This document shows positions 16,434 to 26,074 of a DNA stretch of 64,000 bases, piece after piece. Position numbers and translations under genes: made by a program. Each line of letters starts with the position of its first letter. Positions within the stretch are counted from its first letter, which is position 1. The stretch comes from Thioalkalivibrio paradoxus (GTDB taxonomy: Bacteria; Pseudomonadota; Gammaproteobacteria; Ectothiorhodospirales; Ectothiorhodospiraceae), in contig JAABSC010000007.1 in the NCBI GenBank assembly GCA_011390565.1, forward strand, positions 48,654 through 112,653, given 5' to 3'. Below the pieces are notes generated by a model. The model was not told where the DNA came from and ran no database searches. It saw only the letters and a program-made list of their open reading frames with translations.

Positions 16434-16892
16434 TCAGAGGAGGCGCCCGGCGTCACACTCCGCGAAAAAGGCTGCCGGGTCGATGACGGTCGCGCCGCGC
16501 CGGCGCGCTCGCTTTGCCAGCCTGATGTCACGCGTCACGACGATGGGCGTCGCGGCGGGTTCGATGGCCCCGCAAACGGACGCGTGTTCCGCGGCATTCG
16601 GTGCGGCGGCGTCAGGCCCTACCTGTTCCCGCAGCGCGGTGAGGATCGCGCGGTCTGCGCGCTGGTCGCCCGCACCACCGGGGTAGATCACCCACACCTG
16701 CGCCGAACGCTGTTCCGTGCGCGCTCTCCCGCCGTCGAAGTAGACCCGGACTTCGTGTCCGGGCTTGTCGAAAACGCCAACGAGCTGTTCGACCAGCGCT
16801 TCCCGGGCAACCGCTCCGGGATGACCGTCCAGCAGATGGACCGCAAAGCGAGAACGCAGCGCGTAGAGAAGGTTGTGGCCGTCAATGAGCAT
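16434..16892 (-). CDS. NYN-domain (PIN-like) putative ribonuclease
   Basis: This 152-residue protein starts MLIDGHNLLYALR, the first acidic motif of NYN/PIN-like nucleases. It continues with YFDGGRART, GAGDQRADRAIL and VVTRDIRLAKRARRRGA, giving the Asp set needed for metal binding. The longer start at 16928 adds 12 residues before the first strand and is less likely. It resembles YacP/Rae1-type RNases. It stands alone between an exported protein and a tRNA gene. Confidence 0.8.
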   Translation of the reverse strand: MLIDGHNLLYALRSRFAVHLLDGHPGAVAREALVEQLVGVFDKPGHEVRVYFDGGRARTEQRSAQVWVIYPGGAGDQRADRAILTALREQVGPDAAAPNAAEHASVCGAIEPAATPIVVTRDIRLAKRARRRGATVIDPAAFFAECDAGRLL

Positions 16893-17133
16893 GATCGATC
16901 TCACCACAACCCGACCCCGCTGAGACATACCCCGGGTATAGCCGCGGGCATCACCATTCGTCGAATGGCGCCGCGGGTGCCTTCGGACAGGGCTGCCGGA
17001 TCAACCTTCACCCCAGCGGGGCTGTCGGACATCTTTTCACCTGCTGTTTGAGCGCGGTGGCCCACCCGTGGACCATAGATTGGAACAGCGCGATCTTCGC
17101 TTTCGGCGCTGGAGGATATGTCTTTGTTTTTAT

Positions 17134-17220
17134 TGGTGGGGACGGCCGGAATCGAACCGGCACGGCCTTGCGGCCAGCGGATTTTAAGTCCGATGCGTCT
17201 ACCTGTTCCGCCACGTCCCC
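17134..17220 (-). tRNA. tRNA-Leu (anticodon UAA), CCA encoded
   Basis: Read on the minus strand this is an 87-base class II tRNA. The acceptor stem is GGGGACG (from 17220) with CGTCCCC, followed by discriminator A and an encoded CCA. The anticodon loop CTTAAAA gives UAA, the long variable arm is TGGCCGCAAGGCCG and the T loop is GGTTCGATTCC. A long variable arm and this anticodon identify leucine. Confidence 0.95.
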
Positions 17221-17353
17221 GATCGCAGCCCGCGCCGCGCGGGTCGCAGAGTGCACCGTGCGAGGATACTAACGGATTTTCCTGGTGAACGAACCTGCGG
17301 GCGCAGGCCCCGGCGTTTACAATGACGGCCACACCGATAGAGAGGACGGCATC

Positions 17354-18049
17354 ATGCGCAACGTGGTGATCACCGGCTGTGGCCGCGGGCTCGGCCTCGA
17401 GTTTGTGCGGCAGCTTCTGGAGCGGGGCGATCGCGTGTACGCGGGCGCACGCCGGCCCGAGAGCTCGTCCGAACTCATGGCACTCGCCAAGGCCCACGCC
17501 GATCGGCTCACGGTGCTGCCGCTGGACGTCACCCGGGAGGCTCACCGCGCAAATCTGGTCGCGACCGTCGGAGAACAGCCCGTGGATCTGTTGATCAACA
17601 ACGCGGGAGTCTATGGACCGGTTCCCGATCGTCTTGGCACCACCGACGAGACGGCGTGGCTCGAGACCTTCCGCATCAATGCGATCGCACCTCGTCAGAT
17701 GGTGGAGAGCCTGCTCCCGCAACTCGGCCGCAGTTCGCGGCCGTGCATCGCGCTGCTCAGCTCCAAAATGGGTTCGATGGGAGACAACGGCTCGGGTGGT
17801 GCCTACATCTACCGCTCATCGAAAGCGGCGCTGAACGCCGTCGGGGTGAGCATCGCGCGCGATCTCGCCGATCAGGGAATCCTGACCCTGATCCTGCATC
17901 CGGGCTGGGTACTGACCGACATGGGCGGCCCCAACGCGGAAATCACGGTGCAGCAATCGGTCGATGCCATGCTCCGGACCCTGGACGCGGCTGGACCGGC
18001 GGACAACGGGCGCTTCATCGATGTCGACGGCAGCACCATCCCCTGGTAA
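17354..18049 (+). CDS. Short-chain dehydrogenase/reductase
   Basis: This 231-residue Rossmann-fold SDR has the cofactor motif TGCGRGLG near residues 7-14, the NNAG motif at LINNAGVYGP and the catalytic Y-x-x-x-K in YRSSKAA with Ser upstream in LLSSKMGS. It resembles the C-factor (CsgA-like) branch. The ATG at 17354 has a GAGAGAGGA ribosome site; the longer frame from 17285 is not supported. Substrate is unknown. Confidence 0.88.
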   Translation: MRNVVITGCGRGLGLEFVRQLLERGDRVYAGARRPESSSELMALAKAHADRLTVLPLDVTREAHRANLVATVGEQPVDLLINNAGVYGPVPDRLGTTDETAWLETFRINAIAPRQMVESLLPQLGRSSRPCIALLSSKMGSMGDNGSGGAYIYRSSKAALNAVGVSIARDLADQGILTLILHPGWVLTDMGGPNAEITVQQSVDAMLRTLDAAGPADNGRFIDVDGSTIPW

Positions 18050-18059
18050 ACCCCGGATT

Positions 18060-18917
18060 TCACACCCGCATCCCCTCCCGGGGACGCGACACGGGCGCGG
18101 CCGGAACGTCGGTTGAGAGTTCGAGGTCCAGAATCCCGCCCTCCTGCCAGACCCGCAAACGCGCTCGCTGTTCCGGCGCGGTGGCGCGGATCAACTCGAG
18201 GAAGTGCATCGGGGAATCCGGAACCTCACCATTGATCTCGAGAATCACGGCTCCCGGAAGCAGGCCGATCTCGGCTGCTTCACCGGTGGTCCGGCTGATC
18301 AGCACACCCGGTTCCGGAGGCAAACCGAGCGCCTCGCGCAGATCCTCGGTGATGACACCCACCGTGATGCCAAGCGCGGTCACCGGAGCGGGATCGGCAC
18401 CGGGGAGTTCTCGATATTCCTGTCCCCGGGTCGAGGCGAGGACCGCCGGCGCCACCAGGATGGGGGCCCCGGTGCGGACCGCGAGTGCCAGCGCATCGCT
18501 GGGCCGGCTGTCAACGTAGACAGGCTCGTCCCGGTGCTCCAGTCGCAGTTCGAGCACACCCAGATACGTGGAATCCTCGAGGGCGTCGACCATGACTCTC
18601 TCGAGACGGCCGCCGACAGACTCGATCAGGCCGACCAGCAGATCATGCGTCATGGGTCGTGGCAAGGATACGCCCCTCAACCCGAGCAGGATCGCGAGGG
18701 CCTCGCTGGAACCGATGTGGATCAGCACGACGTCTCCGCCTCGGGGCTCCCGCAGCAGGACGACCGGAGCACCGCTCGCCGAATCCAGGCCCACGGTCGC
18801 CAGCTCGACGGGGACCATGTCCTCCGGGGGCACCAACGGCGGGCGAGCATTCGCATCGAACCCCGCGAGCACCAGAACCCAGCCAAGTAGCACCGTGGAG
18901 AAGGGATGCCTAGTCAT
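18060..18917 (-). CDS. DUF151 (bifunctional nuclease-type) protein with C-terminal PDZ domain
   Basis: This 285-residue protein has an N-terminal signal-like segment (FSTVLLGWVLVLAGFDANA), a DUF151 domain (about 40-155; GSSEALAILLGLRG and YVDSRPSDALALAVRTGAPI) and a PDZ-like domain (about 185-270; EALGLPPEPGVLISRTTGEA). DUF151 with a secretion signal and PDZ suggests a periplasmic folding or protease-substrate role rather than DNA cleavage. The ATG at 18917 overlaps the preceding small gene by 8 bases. Confidence 0.78.
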   Translation of the reverse strand: MTRHPFSTVLLGWVLVLAGFDANARPPLVPPEDMVPVELATVGLDSASGAPVVLLREPRGGDVVLIHIGSSEALAILLGLRGVSLPRPMTHDLLVGLIESVGGRLERVMVDALEDSTYLGVLELRLEHRDEPVYVDSRPSDALALAVRTGAPILVAPAVLASTRGQEYRELPGADPAPVTALGITVGVITEDLREALGLPPEPGVLISRTTGEAAEIGLLPGAVILEINGEVPDSPMHFLELIRATAPEQRARLRVWQEGGILDLELSTDVPAAPVSRPREGMRV

Positions 18918-19122
18918 ACAGAAGCTGCCGCGCCACCACATAAAGGAGATACCCTCCGTACACGAGCAACATGAAACCGGCCAGCATGCTGATGGGCCTC
19001 AGACGTTGAGGGGGTGGGGTGGGTTCACCCTGTTCGCCCAACCGACGCTGCCTCAGGAACTGCCGGATCCGCCACCACGCAAAACCAAGAATCAATGCGA
19101 GGGTGAACAACTTCCAAAGCAT
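18910..19122 (-). CDS. Small two-helix membrane protein
   Basis: This 70-residue protein has hydrophobic helices at both ends (LWKLFTLALILGFAWW and ISMLAGFMLLVYGGYLLYVV) joined by a basic Arg/Gln/Pro loop. Its ATG shares one base with the stop of the upstream hydrolase gene and its stop overlaps the next gene, so the three form one translationally coupled unit. I do not recognise the family. Confidence 0.7.
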   Translation of the reverse strand: MLWKLFTLALILGFAWWRIRQFLRQRRLGEQGEPTPPPQRLRPISMLAGFMLLVYGGYLLYVVARQLLYD

Positions 19123-20123
19123 CAGGAGCCGCCTTCAGCCGGGTCGATCCTTGCAGTTTGATCCTGGCCGAGATGCTGGCGCAGGAACTGGGGCACCCGC
19201 CGTTCGAGATAGCTGCGGCCGGAACCCTCCAGAAAGCCGGCATGCCCTCCCCGCGCGAGCGACTCCAGGATCACCTGATCGGACAACCCGGCGGCGTCCG
19301 GCAGGGATTCCGGCGTCATGAACGGATCGTTGCGCGCCTGGATCAGTAGCGTGGGCACGCGGATCTCGGCCAGAGCGTGGATGCTGCTTGCGCGGGCATA
19401 GTAATCATCGACATCTGCGAAACCATGGAAGGGTGCCGTGATACGCGAATCGAATTGCCGAAACGTCCGGATTTCGTTCAGCCCCTGGCACAGATCCATG
19501 CGGGCAAGGACGCGGCACTTCCGGTGCCATTGGCGCTTCAGCTGTCCCAGGATATACCACTGATACAGTTTCGAAAGACCGCGGTTGAGGCGCTGTTCCG
19601 CGTCCGGCAGACGGAACGGGACCGAGATGGCCACCGCAACCTGCGGACCGGCGCCCTCCTCCATGCCGACAAGGCTGTGCAGAAGGGCACTGCCCCCGAG
19701 GGATACACCCACGGCCGCGAAAGCTCTCCGGCTGTACTTCCGCCGCAGGTAACGGAAAACGAAACCCGGGTCGTCAGCTTCCCCCATATGATAGGACCGC
19801 AACTTGCGATTGGGTTCGCCGGACGCGCCACGGAAATGCATCGTGCCCGCCCAGAAGCCCTGGGCATGCAGCGCGCGCATCAGTCGAATTGCATAGCCCG
19901 ACCCGCTGCCCCCCGCCAGCCCATGCAGCAGGAGCACGATCGGTCCACCCGGATCCGGCCCCCAGTCGAGGGAGAGGAAATCGCCATCGGGCAAGGTGAT
20001 GCGCTCGCGCCGCAGCACGAGTGCCTGGCGCGGACGGACGAGATTGGGCCAGAGCGTCTCGAAATGCCCACCGGGCAACCACCAGGCCGGCCGAAAGGGT
20101 GAACTCGAGGGACTCTGGTTCAC
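19122..20123 (-). CDS. YheT-family alpha/beta hydrolase
   Basis: This 333-residue hydrolase has the oxyanion segment LLLHGLAGGSGS, nucleophile elbow GVSLGGS, acid in QARNDPFMT and base in GGHAGFLEG. The opening FRPAWWLPGGHFETLWP is typical of the YheT (AB-hydrolase, EMB8-like) group. Substrate is unknown. First gene of a three-gene overlapping unit. Confidence 0.9.
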   Translation of the reverse strand: MNQSPSSSPFRPAWWLPGGHFETLWPNLVRPRQALVLRRERITLPDGDFLSLDWGPDPGGPIVLLLHGLAGGSGSGYAIRLMRALHAQGFWAGTMHFRGASGEPNRKLRSYHMGEADDPGFVFRYLRRKYSRRAFAAVGVSLGGSALLHSLVGMEEGAGPQVAVAISVPFRLPDAEQRLNRGLSKLYQWYILGQLKRQWHRKCRVLARMDLCQGLNEIRTFRQFDSRITAPFHGFADVDDYYARASSIHALAEIRVPTLLIQARNDPFMTPESLPDAAGLSDQVILESLARGGHAGFLEGSGRSYLERRVPQFLRQHLGQDQTARIDPAEGGS

Positions 20124-20234
20124 GCGCTGTCTGCTCCCATGGATGCCATGCCGAACGGCCGCGTTCCCCGCGGCACGGGAGAAGCCCGCCCATCGAGGCA
20201 GGTTCCGGGGTGGTGCTGCCTCAAGGGCAGCGGT

Positions 20235-21365
20235 CTAGCGATACTGGCGCAGGTACCACCACTCGAAGGCCCGCTTCGCCCAGTGAAAAAGCGGCGTCGA
20301 GGGCAACACGAGGCTGCCCTTCTCTGTCCGTCGAACCAGAATACCGCTGCTTCGGGTATCGACGATACAAACCAGCTCCGCCTTGAAGGTGTGACGGGGC
20401 GGTTGACCCTCGAATTCACCGAGCAGATTCGCCACCGCGGCCTCGGCCTGGAGATCCGCCATGTGTGCCTGCTTGGGCAGCCAGTCCGGACCCGGGAAAC
20501 TGCCCGAGTCGCCGGCCACATAGATCTTGTCCTGCCCTTCGACCTGGCAATGCGCGTTCGCCTTCAGCAGCCCGCCCTCGGAACGCGGCAGATCGGTGTT
20601 GTCGAACCAGGCGTTGCCCGTCATGCCGGGCATGAAGACAATCAGGTCGGCACCGAACTCGCCACCTTCGGTGATCACCCTGTCGGGCTCGAAACCTTTC
20701 AGCTTGTGCCCGAGGTGGGTCTCGATACCCCGCCGTTCCATCTCGCGCATCAGTCCCGAAACCGCCTTGGGTCCGAGCCGGTTCCCGGGTTGTGGCGCGG
20801 GCGTGAAGAACGCCAGCTTGAAGGCGTCCCGGTCGCCGCGCTTGCGCAGGTGCTGGTCGATGCCGAACATGAACTCGAACACCGGTCCGCCGCGCATCGC
20901 GGCCGGCTCTTTCGGGTTGCCCGCAAAGCCGAAAGCGATGGTCCCGCCCTTCATGGCGGCCAGCCGGTCGCGAATCCGGACAGCGGCATCGACGCCCTCG
21001 CATGGCGTAATCGAGTGTTCGATTCCCGGCAGCTTCTTGATAAAGCGGCCCCCGGACGCGATGATCAGACCATCGTTCGGGATTTCTTCATCGGTATCCG
21101 TGACCACGACCCGGCCTCCGTCCTTAAAGCCGGTCACGGCCCCGGCGTGGTAGTTCACGCCCATGCGCAGGAAGAACGCAGCCAGGTCGATCACGACGTC
21201 CTCAGGCGTGCGCAGGCCGGTTGGAATCCAGATCGTGCTCGGGTAATACACCATCTGCGGTTTCGGCGCGATCACATCGATCGCGAGCTTGGGGTCGGCG
21301 GCCCGCAGCTTGCGGATGGCGGTCAGCGCGCCAAAACCGGCGCCAATCACGGAAATGCGGGTCAT
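20235..21365 (-). CDS. SQR/FccB-like FAD-dependent oxidoreductase
   Basis: This 376-residue flavoprotein has GAGFGALTAIRKL as dinucleotide motif and VAGDSGSF as the second FAD motif. It resembles sulfide:quinone oxidoreductases (including GPVFEFMFG, as in GPAYEF of SQR). It has Cys at 122, 273 and 333. The middle active-site Cys expected just before GPVFEF is missing, so full sulfide oxidation is doubtful. An SQR-type dehydrogenase with another acceptor is possible. It is divergent from the ATPase gene at 21541. Confidence 0.8.
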   Translation of the reverse strand: MTRISVIGAGFGALTAIRKLRAADPKLAIDVIAPKPQMVYYPSTIWIPTGLRTPEDVVIDLAAFFLRMGVNYHAGAVTGFKDGGRVVVTDTDEEIPNDGLIIASGGRFIKKLPGIEHSITPCEGVDAAVRIRDRLAAMKGGTIAFGFAGNPKEPAAMRGGPVFEFMFGIDQHLRKRGDRDAFKLAFFTPAPQPGNRLGPKAVSGLMREMERRGIETHLGHKLKGFEPDRVITEGGEFGADLIVFMPGMTGNAWFDNTDLPRSEGGLLKANAHCQVEGQDKIYVAGDSGSFPGPDWLPKQAHMADLQAEAAVANLLGEFEGQPPRHTFKAELVCIVDTRSSGILVRRTEKGSLVLPSTPLFHWAKRAFEWWYLRQYR

Positions 21366-21540
21366 GGGCAGCGTCCTTCGTTGCTCGGCTGTCCGTCATT
21401 GTATTGGTGGCAGGTCCCGGAGAGCCAGTTGCCCGCATTCCCTGCACGTCCCGCGGCCGCGCAACCAGCCCCCGCGGGTGGGCCGAGCCGAAATTCTCGG
21501 ACTTGGCTAGAATGCAGCGAACCCCCGTCGAGGACGAAGC

Positions 21541-23022
21541 GTGAACCCTCAATCCCTGCTGATAGGGTCCGCCGGGCACCCGGTCGAGATCGCCCCGCGC
21601 ATGGCCAATCGCCACGGCCTGATCGCCGGGGCGACCGGCACCGGGAAAACGGTGACGTTGCAGGTTCTCGCTCAGGGATTCTCCGACCTCGGGGTGCCGG
21701 TGTTCGTCCCGGATATCAAGGGGGACTTCTCCGGTATTGCCGCAGCGGGAACCGCCAGCGAACGGTTGACCGAACGTGCCCGCCGGGTGGGGATCGAGGA
21801 TCTGCCGCTGTATGGCGCGCCCACGGTGTTCTGGGACGTGTTCGGCGAACAGGGCCACCCGTTCCGGCTCACGATCTCCGACTTCGGTCCCATCCTGCTC
21901 AGCCGCCTGCTCAATCTGAACGACATTCAGACCGGGCTGATGCAGATCGCGTTCCGCGTGGCCGATGACAACGGCTGGCTGCTGCTCGACCTGAAGGATC
22001 TGCGCGCGATGCTCACCTGGCTCAGCGAGAACCGCCGGGAAATCTCGAGTACCTATGGCAACGTCGCCCCGGCCAGTATCGGCGCAGTGCAACGCGCACT
22101 GCTGAATCTGGAATCCCAGAACGGCGATCGGTTCTTCGGGGAGCCCGCCGTGACCCTCCAGGATTTTCTGCAGACGGCCCCGGACGGCAAGGGGGTCGTC
22201 AACATCCTGCACGCCGAGAAACTCTACCGCGGCGGTCCGCTGGTGTATTCCACGCTCCTGCTCTGGCTGCTTTCGAGCCTGTTCGAGCAGTTGCCGGAAG
22301 TCGGCGACCCGGAAAAACCGAAGTTCGTGCTGTTCTTCGACGAGGCCCACCTGATGTTCCGGGATACGCCCAGATCCCTCGTGGACCGTATCGAACAGGT
22401 GGTCCGCCTGATCCGTTCCAAGGGCGTCGGGGTCTACTTCGTCACCCAGAATCCGCTGGACCTGCCGGAAACCGTGCTGGGACAACTGGGCAACCGCGTG
22501 CAGCATGCCCTCCGCGCGTTCACTCCGCGCGACCAGAAGGCCGTGCGTGTAGCCGCCCAGACTTTCCGCCAGAACCCCGAACTCGACACCGAAACGGTGA
22601 TCACCGAACTCGCGGTGGGCGAGGCATTGGTCTCGGTGCTGGATGAGCGCGGACAGCCCACCCCGGTCGAGCGCACCCTCATCCGGCCACCGGCAAGCCG
22701 GATCGGACCGCTCACCGAAGAGGAACGTCAGGAGATCATCGCAGCGTCGGTCCTGGCTGGGGTCTACGACGAGGAAGTCGATCGAGAATCCGCCTACGAG
22801 ATCCTGCGCGCGCAGGCCGAGGCCGCGATGACCGAGGAGAAGACCCTCGATGTGCGTCCGCAGGGCTCGCGCAGCGGCAAGACACCGTCAAAAGCGGCGC
22901 GGCGAAGCGACAGCGTTTTCATGGCCACCGCGAAGAGCACGATGCGCTCCATCGGAACCCAGCTTGGCCGGGAACTCGCGCGGGGTCTGCTGGGATCGCT
23001 GGGCGGCAAAAAGCGACGCTGA
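21541..23022 (+). CDS. HerA-like ATPase, DUF853 (YjgR) family
   Basis: This 493-residue P-loop ATPase starts at GTG, with Walker A GATGTGKT near residues 30-37 and Walker B FVLFFDEAH near 260. The opening LLIGSAGHPVEIAPRMANRH and closing Lys/Arg-rich tail match YjgR-type proteins. The FtsK/HerA fold suggests DNA or protein translocation, but no bacterial function is proven. A membrane protein gene follows five bases later. Confidence 0.9.
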   Translation: MNPQSLLIGSAGHPVEIAPRMANRHGLIAGATGTGKTVTLQVLAQGFSDLGVPVFVPDIKGDFSGIAAAGTASERLTERARRVGIEDLPLYGAPTVFWDVFGEQGHPFRLTISDFGPILLSRLLNLNDIQTGLMQIAFRVADDNGWLLLDLKDLRAMLTWLSENRREISSTYGNVAPASIGAVQRALLNLESQNGDRFFGEPAVTLQDFLQTAPDGKGVVNILHAEKLYRGGPLVYSTLLLWLLSSLFEQLPEVGDPEKPKFVLFFDEAHLMFRDTPRSLVDRIEQVVRLIRSKGVGVYFVTQNPLDLPETVLGQLGNRVQHALRAFTPRDQKAVRVAAQTFRQNPELDTETVITELAVGEALVSVLDERGQPTPVERTLIRPPASRIGPLTEEERQEIIAASVLAGVYDEEVDRESAYEILRAQAEAAMTEEKTLDVRPQGSRSGKTPSKAARRSDSVFMATAKSTMRSIGTQLGRELARGLLGSLGGKKRR

Positions 23023-23026
23023 CGCC

Positions 23027-24427
23027 GTGCACTTCCCGACCATCAGGAGTGGCATCCGTCTTTGCGAGGGCCAGCAACCGGCAGCTCCGGAAGGTCCCGT
23101 TTCGCGAAATCGACGGTGGGCGCTCGGAACGGCGCTGCTTGGGTTCTGCCTGTTTGTGCTCGTGGTCCCCGGTCCCGTCGGAGCCGAGACCCCTGGACAC
23201 CGTTCCCTTGAGGCATCTTCGCCGCTCCAGGACATACTCCCGCTTGCCGGGGATCCGCCGGCAACAGCGGCCAGGCTCCTGCGTGCGGACTTCTGGGCCG
23301 ACCGCGCGCTGGACCGACTGGTCCCGGAGGTTGCACTGCCGGAGACACGCACAGTCGTGTGGGCCCGTCTGGGAACGATCGCCGCCATTCCAGTGCTGGG
23401 AATCACGGTGCTGCTGCTGTTCGTCTGGGCCCGGATTCCCTGGCGGGTCCGCCGCGCGGGCATGGATCACGAGCGTTTCGCGCGGCTCGTGCTGGACGAG
23501 CCACCGGAGGTCGTCGCGACGCGCCTGCTGGGGAGGCCCCCGCCCAACGCCTTTGAAGAGATGCTTGAACGGCTCGAACAGCAGGACAGGCTCAGCATCG
23601 ACGTTCTGGTGCCCGCGACCGCAACGACCCCGGCTCGGGTGCAGCTGCACCTGCGCGCCGATCCTGACACCCTTCACCCGGTGGAACAAAAGGTGCTTCG
23701 GGCGCTTTTCGGCGACTCGACCGAACTCCGAAGCGACCTGCATCGGGCGCGGCATCATGAAAGCGGGTTCGACCCCGAAGCGATGACCGAAGACGTCCTG
23801 ATGCGCGGTGCCTTTCCGTCCGGCGGCCGCGCGGCGGGGCATCGGCCAAGCCTGATCCTGGCGGGTCTGCTCCTGGTCTCGGGTCTGGCGCTGGCCCTGC
23901 TCGAGCTGCGGCACGACGCGCAGGGGATCGGGGTGCTGGCCCTGGGTCTCGTGGCTACCGGAGTGGTGTTCCTCCTGACTCCGAGGCGATGGTGGCATGC
24001 GGCCCGCGGAGCCGTTGCCGCCTGGCGCTGGCTGCTGCCGCTCGGACTGGCCACCCTGCTCGCTCTGGCGCTGCACCTCCTCGCCCCGGAACCGCTCTCT
24101 CCGGCAGCGGGCGCGGTCCTCGCGCTGCTCCTGCTCTCGGGGTTCGTGTTCGCCCTGGCCAGCACACGCGGGTTCGATCCCGTGATCGAACAGTACTACC
24201 GGATGCAGCAGGCCCGGAGATGGGCCCGTCGGGAGCAGCGTGAACCGGGATCGTCCACACCTCCGGAATGGAGACGTCATCTGCTCGCGCTGGGACTGAC
24301 CGCGGAATCCGTGAACGGACCGGGAAGCCAGGAAAGCCCGGATCCCGGCTCGAGGCCCGCCATTGCCCGAGGCTGGAGCGCGGCTTTCCACCTGCCTCCC
24401 GCCGGGAACGACCTGATCCCCGTATAG
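23027..24427 (+). CDS. Hypothetical multi-pass membrane protein
   Basis: This 466-residue protein from a GTG start lies five bases after the DUF853 gene. It has a signal-like segment (WALGTALLGFCLFVLVV), a second hydrophobic stretch near IAAIPVLGITVLLLFVWARIP, a soluble middle section (about residues 145-265) and four C-terminal helices between about 270 and 385. The tail is hydrophilic. The layout recalls DUF2207-like membrane proteins, but the identity is not secure. Several in-frame starts exist; pairing with the ATPase suggests a joint role. Confidence 0.55.
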   Translation: MHFPTIRSGIRLCEGQQPAAPEGPVSRNRRWALGTALLGFCLFVLVVPGPVGAETPGHRSLEASSPLQDILPLAGDPPATAARLLRADFWADRALDRLVPEVALPETRTVVWARLGTIAAIPVLGITVLLLFVWARIPWRVRRAGMDHERFARLVLDEPPEVVATRLLGRPPPNAFEEMLERLEQQDRLSIDVLVPATATTPARVQLHLRADPDTLHPVEQKVLRALFGDSTELRSDLHRARHHESGFDPEAMTEDVLMRGAFPSGGRAAGHRPSLILAGLLLVSGLALALLELRHDAQGIGVLALGLVATGVVFLLTPRRWWHAARGAVAAWRWLLPLGLATLLALALHLLAPEPLSPAAGAVLALLLLSGFVFALASTRGFDPVIEQYYRMQQARRWARREQREPGSSTPPEWRRHLLALGLTAESVNGPGSQESPDPGSRPAIARGWSAAFHLPPAGNDLIPV

Positions 24428-24588
24428 GTCCAATGTTTGCTGCCTTGACTCCGGCGCACCGTTGATGTCATCTGGAAGCGTTCGGGTACATTGTCGTGCT
24501 TTCCCGCCGGTGCAATGTGATCGAGCATCCCCGGAAGCGCAAGGCGCACTCGGCTCCGGGGCACGACGGCCCCAACAGGAGGTAGCCA

Positions 24589-24993
24589 ATGCCACCGTGG
24601 AACGGAAACATCAAGGAGCTCCTGAGCGAGGAGCAACTGAAAGCCATCGAGGAAACCCTGGCCGATGTGCCCCAGGGGTTGTGCGTGGACAAGCGGGGCA
24701 TCAAGCTCAACCGCTATCCGGGCCTGCTCTCGGATCTCGACCGGGAAGGCACCAGCTTCAAGGTCATCGCCTCCGAGCGCCCCGTCACCGAACCGGGCAT
24801 GGTGCTGATCTCCAACACCCCGATCCCCGAAGTGGGACGCGCCCTGCTCGTGATCCGCACCGATATCGACTATCAGCAGCGTCTGGAAGGGCGTGTGCTG
24901 GCCTCACGCCTCGGTAGGCGACCCGAAGACAAGCTGACCCCGACGATCTTCCACTACAGCGTGTTCGAACCTTTGGGGAAGCCCACGTTCTGA
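24589..24993 (+). CDS. Conserved-looking hypothetical protein
   Basis: This 134-residue soluble protein has no signal or membrane segment. Notable stretches are DVPQGLCVDKRGIKLNRYPG near the N-terminus and LVIRTDIDYQQRLEGRVLAS in the middle. An AGGAGG site precedes the ATG by 7 bases, a strong start. I do not recognise the family. It stands alone between a membrane protein gene and pyrC on the other strand. Confidence 0.65.
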   Translation: MPPWNGNIKELLSEEQLKAIEETLADVPQGLCVDKRGIKLNRYPGLLSDLDREGTSFKVIASERPVTEPGMVLISNTPIPEVGRALLVIRTDIDYQQRLEGRVLASRLGRRPEDKLTPTIFHYSVFEPLGKPTF

Positions 24994-25039
24994 ACGCGAC
25001 CGGGCGTGTGAGTCCGTCGGACCCCATGGATCCGGGCTT

Positions 25040-26074
25040 TCACGCCGGCAAACGCCACCGCACCTGCTCGCCGGCGCGCAGCGGAACCCCGGGCTGAGCA
25101 CCGAAAAGGACCTCCGACGGCACCTCCCAGGCGCGTTGTTCCAGCACCAGGGAATCGGTATTGCGCGGCAGCCGATAGAAATCCGGTCCGTGAAAACTGG
25201 CGAAAGCCTCGAGTCGATCCAGCGCTCCCGCATCCTCGAAGACCTCCGCGTAGAGTTCGATCGCGGCGTGCGCGGTATACATTCCGGCGCAGCCACATGC
25301 CGATTCCTTCGCGTGTCGTGGATGCGGCGCGCTGTCGGTCCCGAGGAAAAACTTCGGATTCCCCCCGGTCGCCGCAGCAACCAGTGCCTGCCGGTGGGTC
25401 TCGCGCTTGAGTACGGGCAGGCAATAGTGATGCGGGCGTATTCCGCCCTGGAACATCGCATTGCGATTCATCAGAAGGTGGTGTGCCGTGACCGTGGCCG
25501 CGACCCCGCCCGAGGCCTCACTCACGAACTCCACCGCCGCGCGCGTCGTGATGTGTTCGAGGACAATCCGAAGCCCCGGAAAATCGCGCACCAGCGGCTG
25601 CAGCACCTGCTCGATGAACACGTGCTCCCGATCGAACACGTCGACGGTCGGGTCGATCGACTCACCGTGCAGCAGAAGCGGCATCTCCCGGCGCTGCATT
25701 TCCTCGAAGACCGGGTAGCATTTGCGCGGGTCGGAGACACCGCTGGCCGCGTTCGTCGTAGCGCCCGCCGGATAGTATTTCACCGCATGGATGAAGCCGC
25801 TTTCCTTTGCGCGCCGGATTTCGTCCGCGGACGTGGCTTCCGTGAGGTATAGCGTCATCAGTGGCTCGAATGCCGCCCCGACCGGCAACGCGGCGAGAAT
25901 CCGGTCCCGGTATGCGGCAGCGTCGGCGACGGTAACCACTGGCGGTTTCAGGTTGGGCATCACGATCGCACGGGCAAACCGGCGGACGGTGTCCGGCAAT
26001 ACGCTGCGCAGCACATCGCCGTCGCGAAGGTGCAAATGCCAGTCATCGGGGCGGGTGATCGTCAGTCGTTTCAT
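25040..26074 (-). CDS. pyrC: Dihydroorotase
   Basis: This 344-residue class II dihydroorotase (E. coli PyrC length about 348) closes carbamoyl aspartate to dihydroorotate in pyrimidine synthesis. The zinc ligands H-x-H are in [11 protein letters not shown], the carboxylated Lys in [11 protein letters not shown], and further His in LEHITT and TVTAHH; GTDSAPH holds the catalytic Asp. The start at 26074 is the family start [13 protein letters not shown]; the frame stays open another 153 bases upstream without support. Confidence 0.95.
   Translation of the reverse strand: MKRLTITRPDDWHLHLRDGDVLRSVLPDTVRRFARAIVMPNLKPPVVTVADAAAYRDRILAALPVGAAFEPLMTLYLTEATSADEIRRAKESGFIHAVKYYPAGATTNAASGVSDPRKCYPVFEEMQRREMPLLLHGESIDPTVDVFDREHVFIEQVLQPLVRDFPGLRIVLEHITTRAAVEFVSEASGGVAATVTAHHLLMNRNAMFQGGIRPHHYCLPVLKRETHRQALVAAATGGNPKFFLGTDSAPHPRHAKESACGCAGMYTAHAAIELYAEVFEDAGALDRLEAFASFHGPDFYRLPRNTDSLVLEQRAWEVPSEVLFGAQPGVPLRAGEQVRWRLPA

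Noticed and set aside
20139..21968. A 609-codon + strand frame over the SQR-like gene
   Set aside because: It is antisense to the flavoprotein and then out of frame with the DUF853 gene; composition is Arg/Pro-rich shadow.
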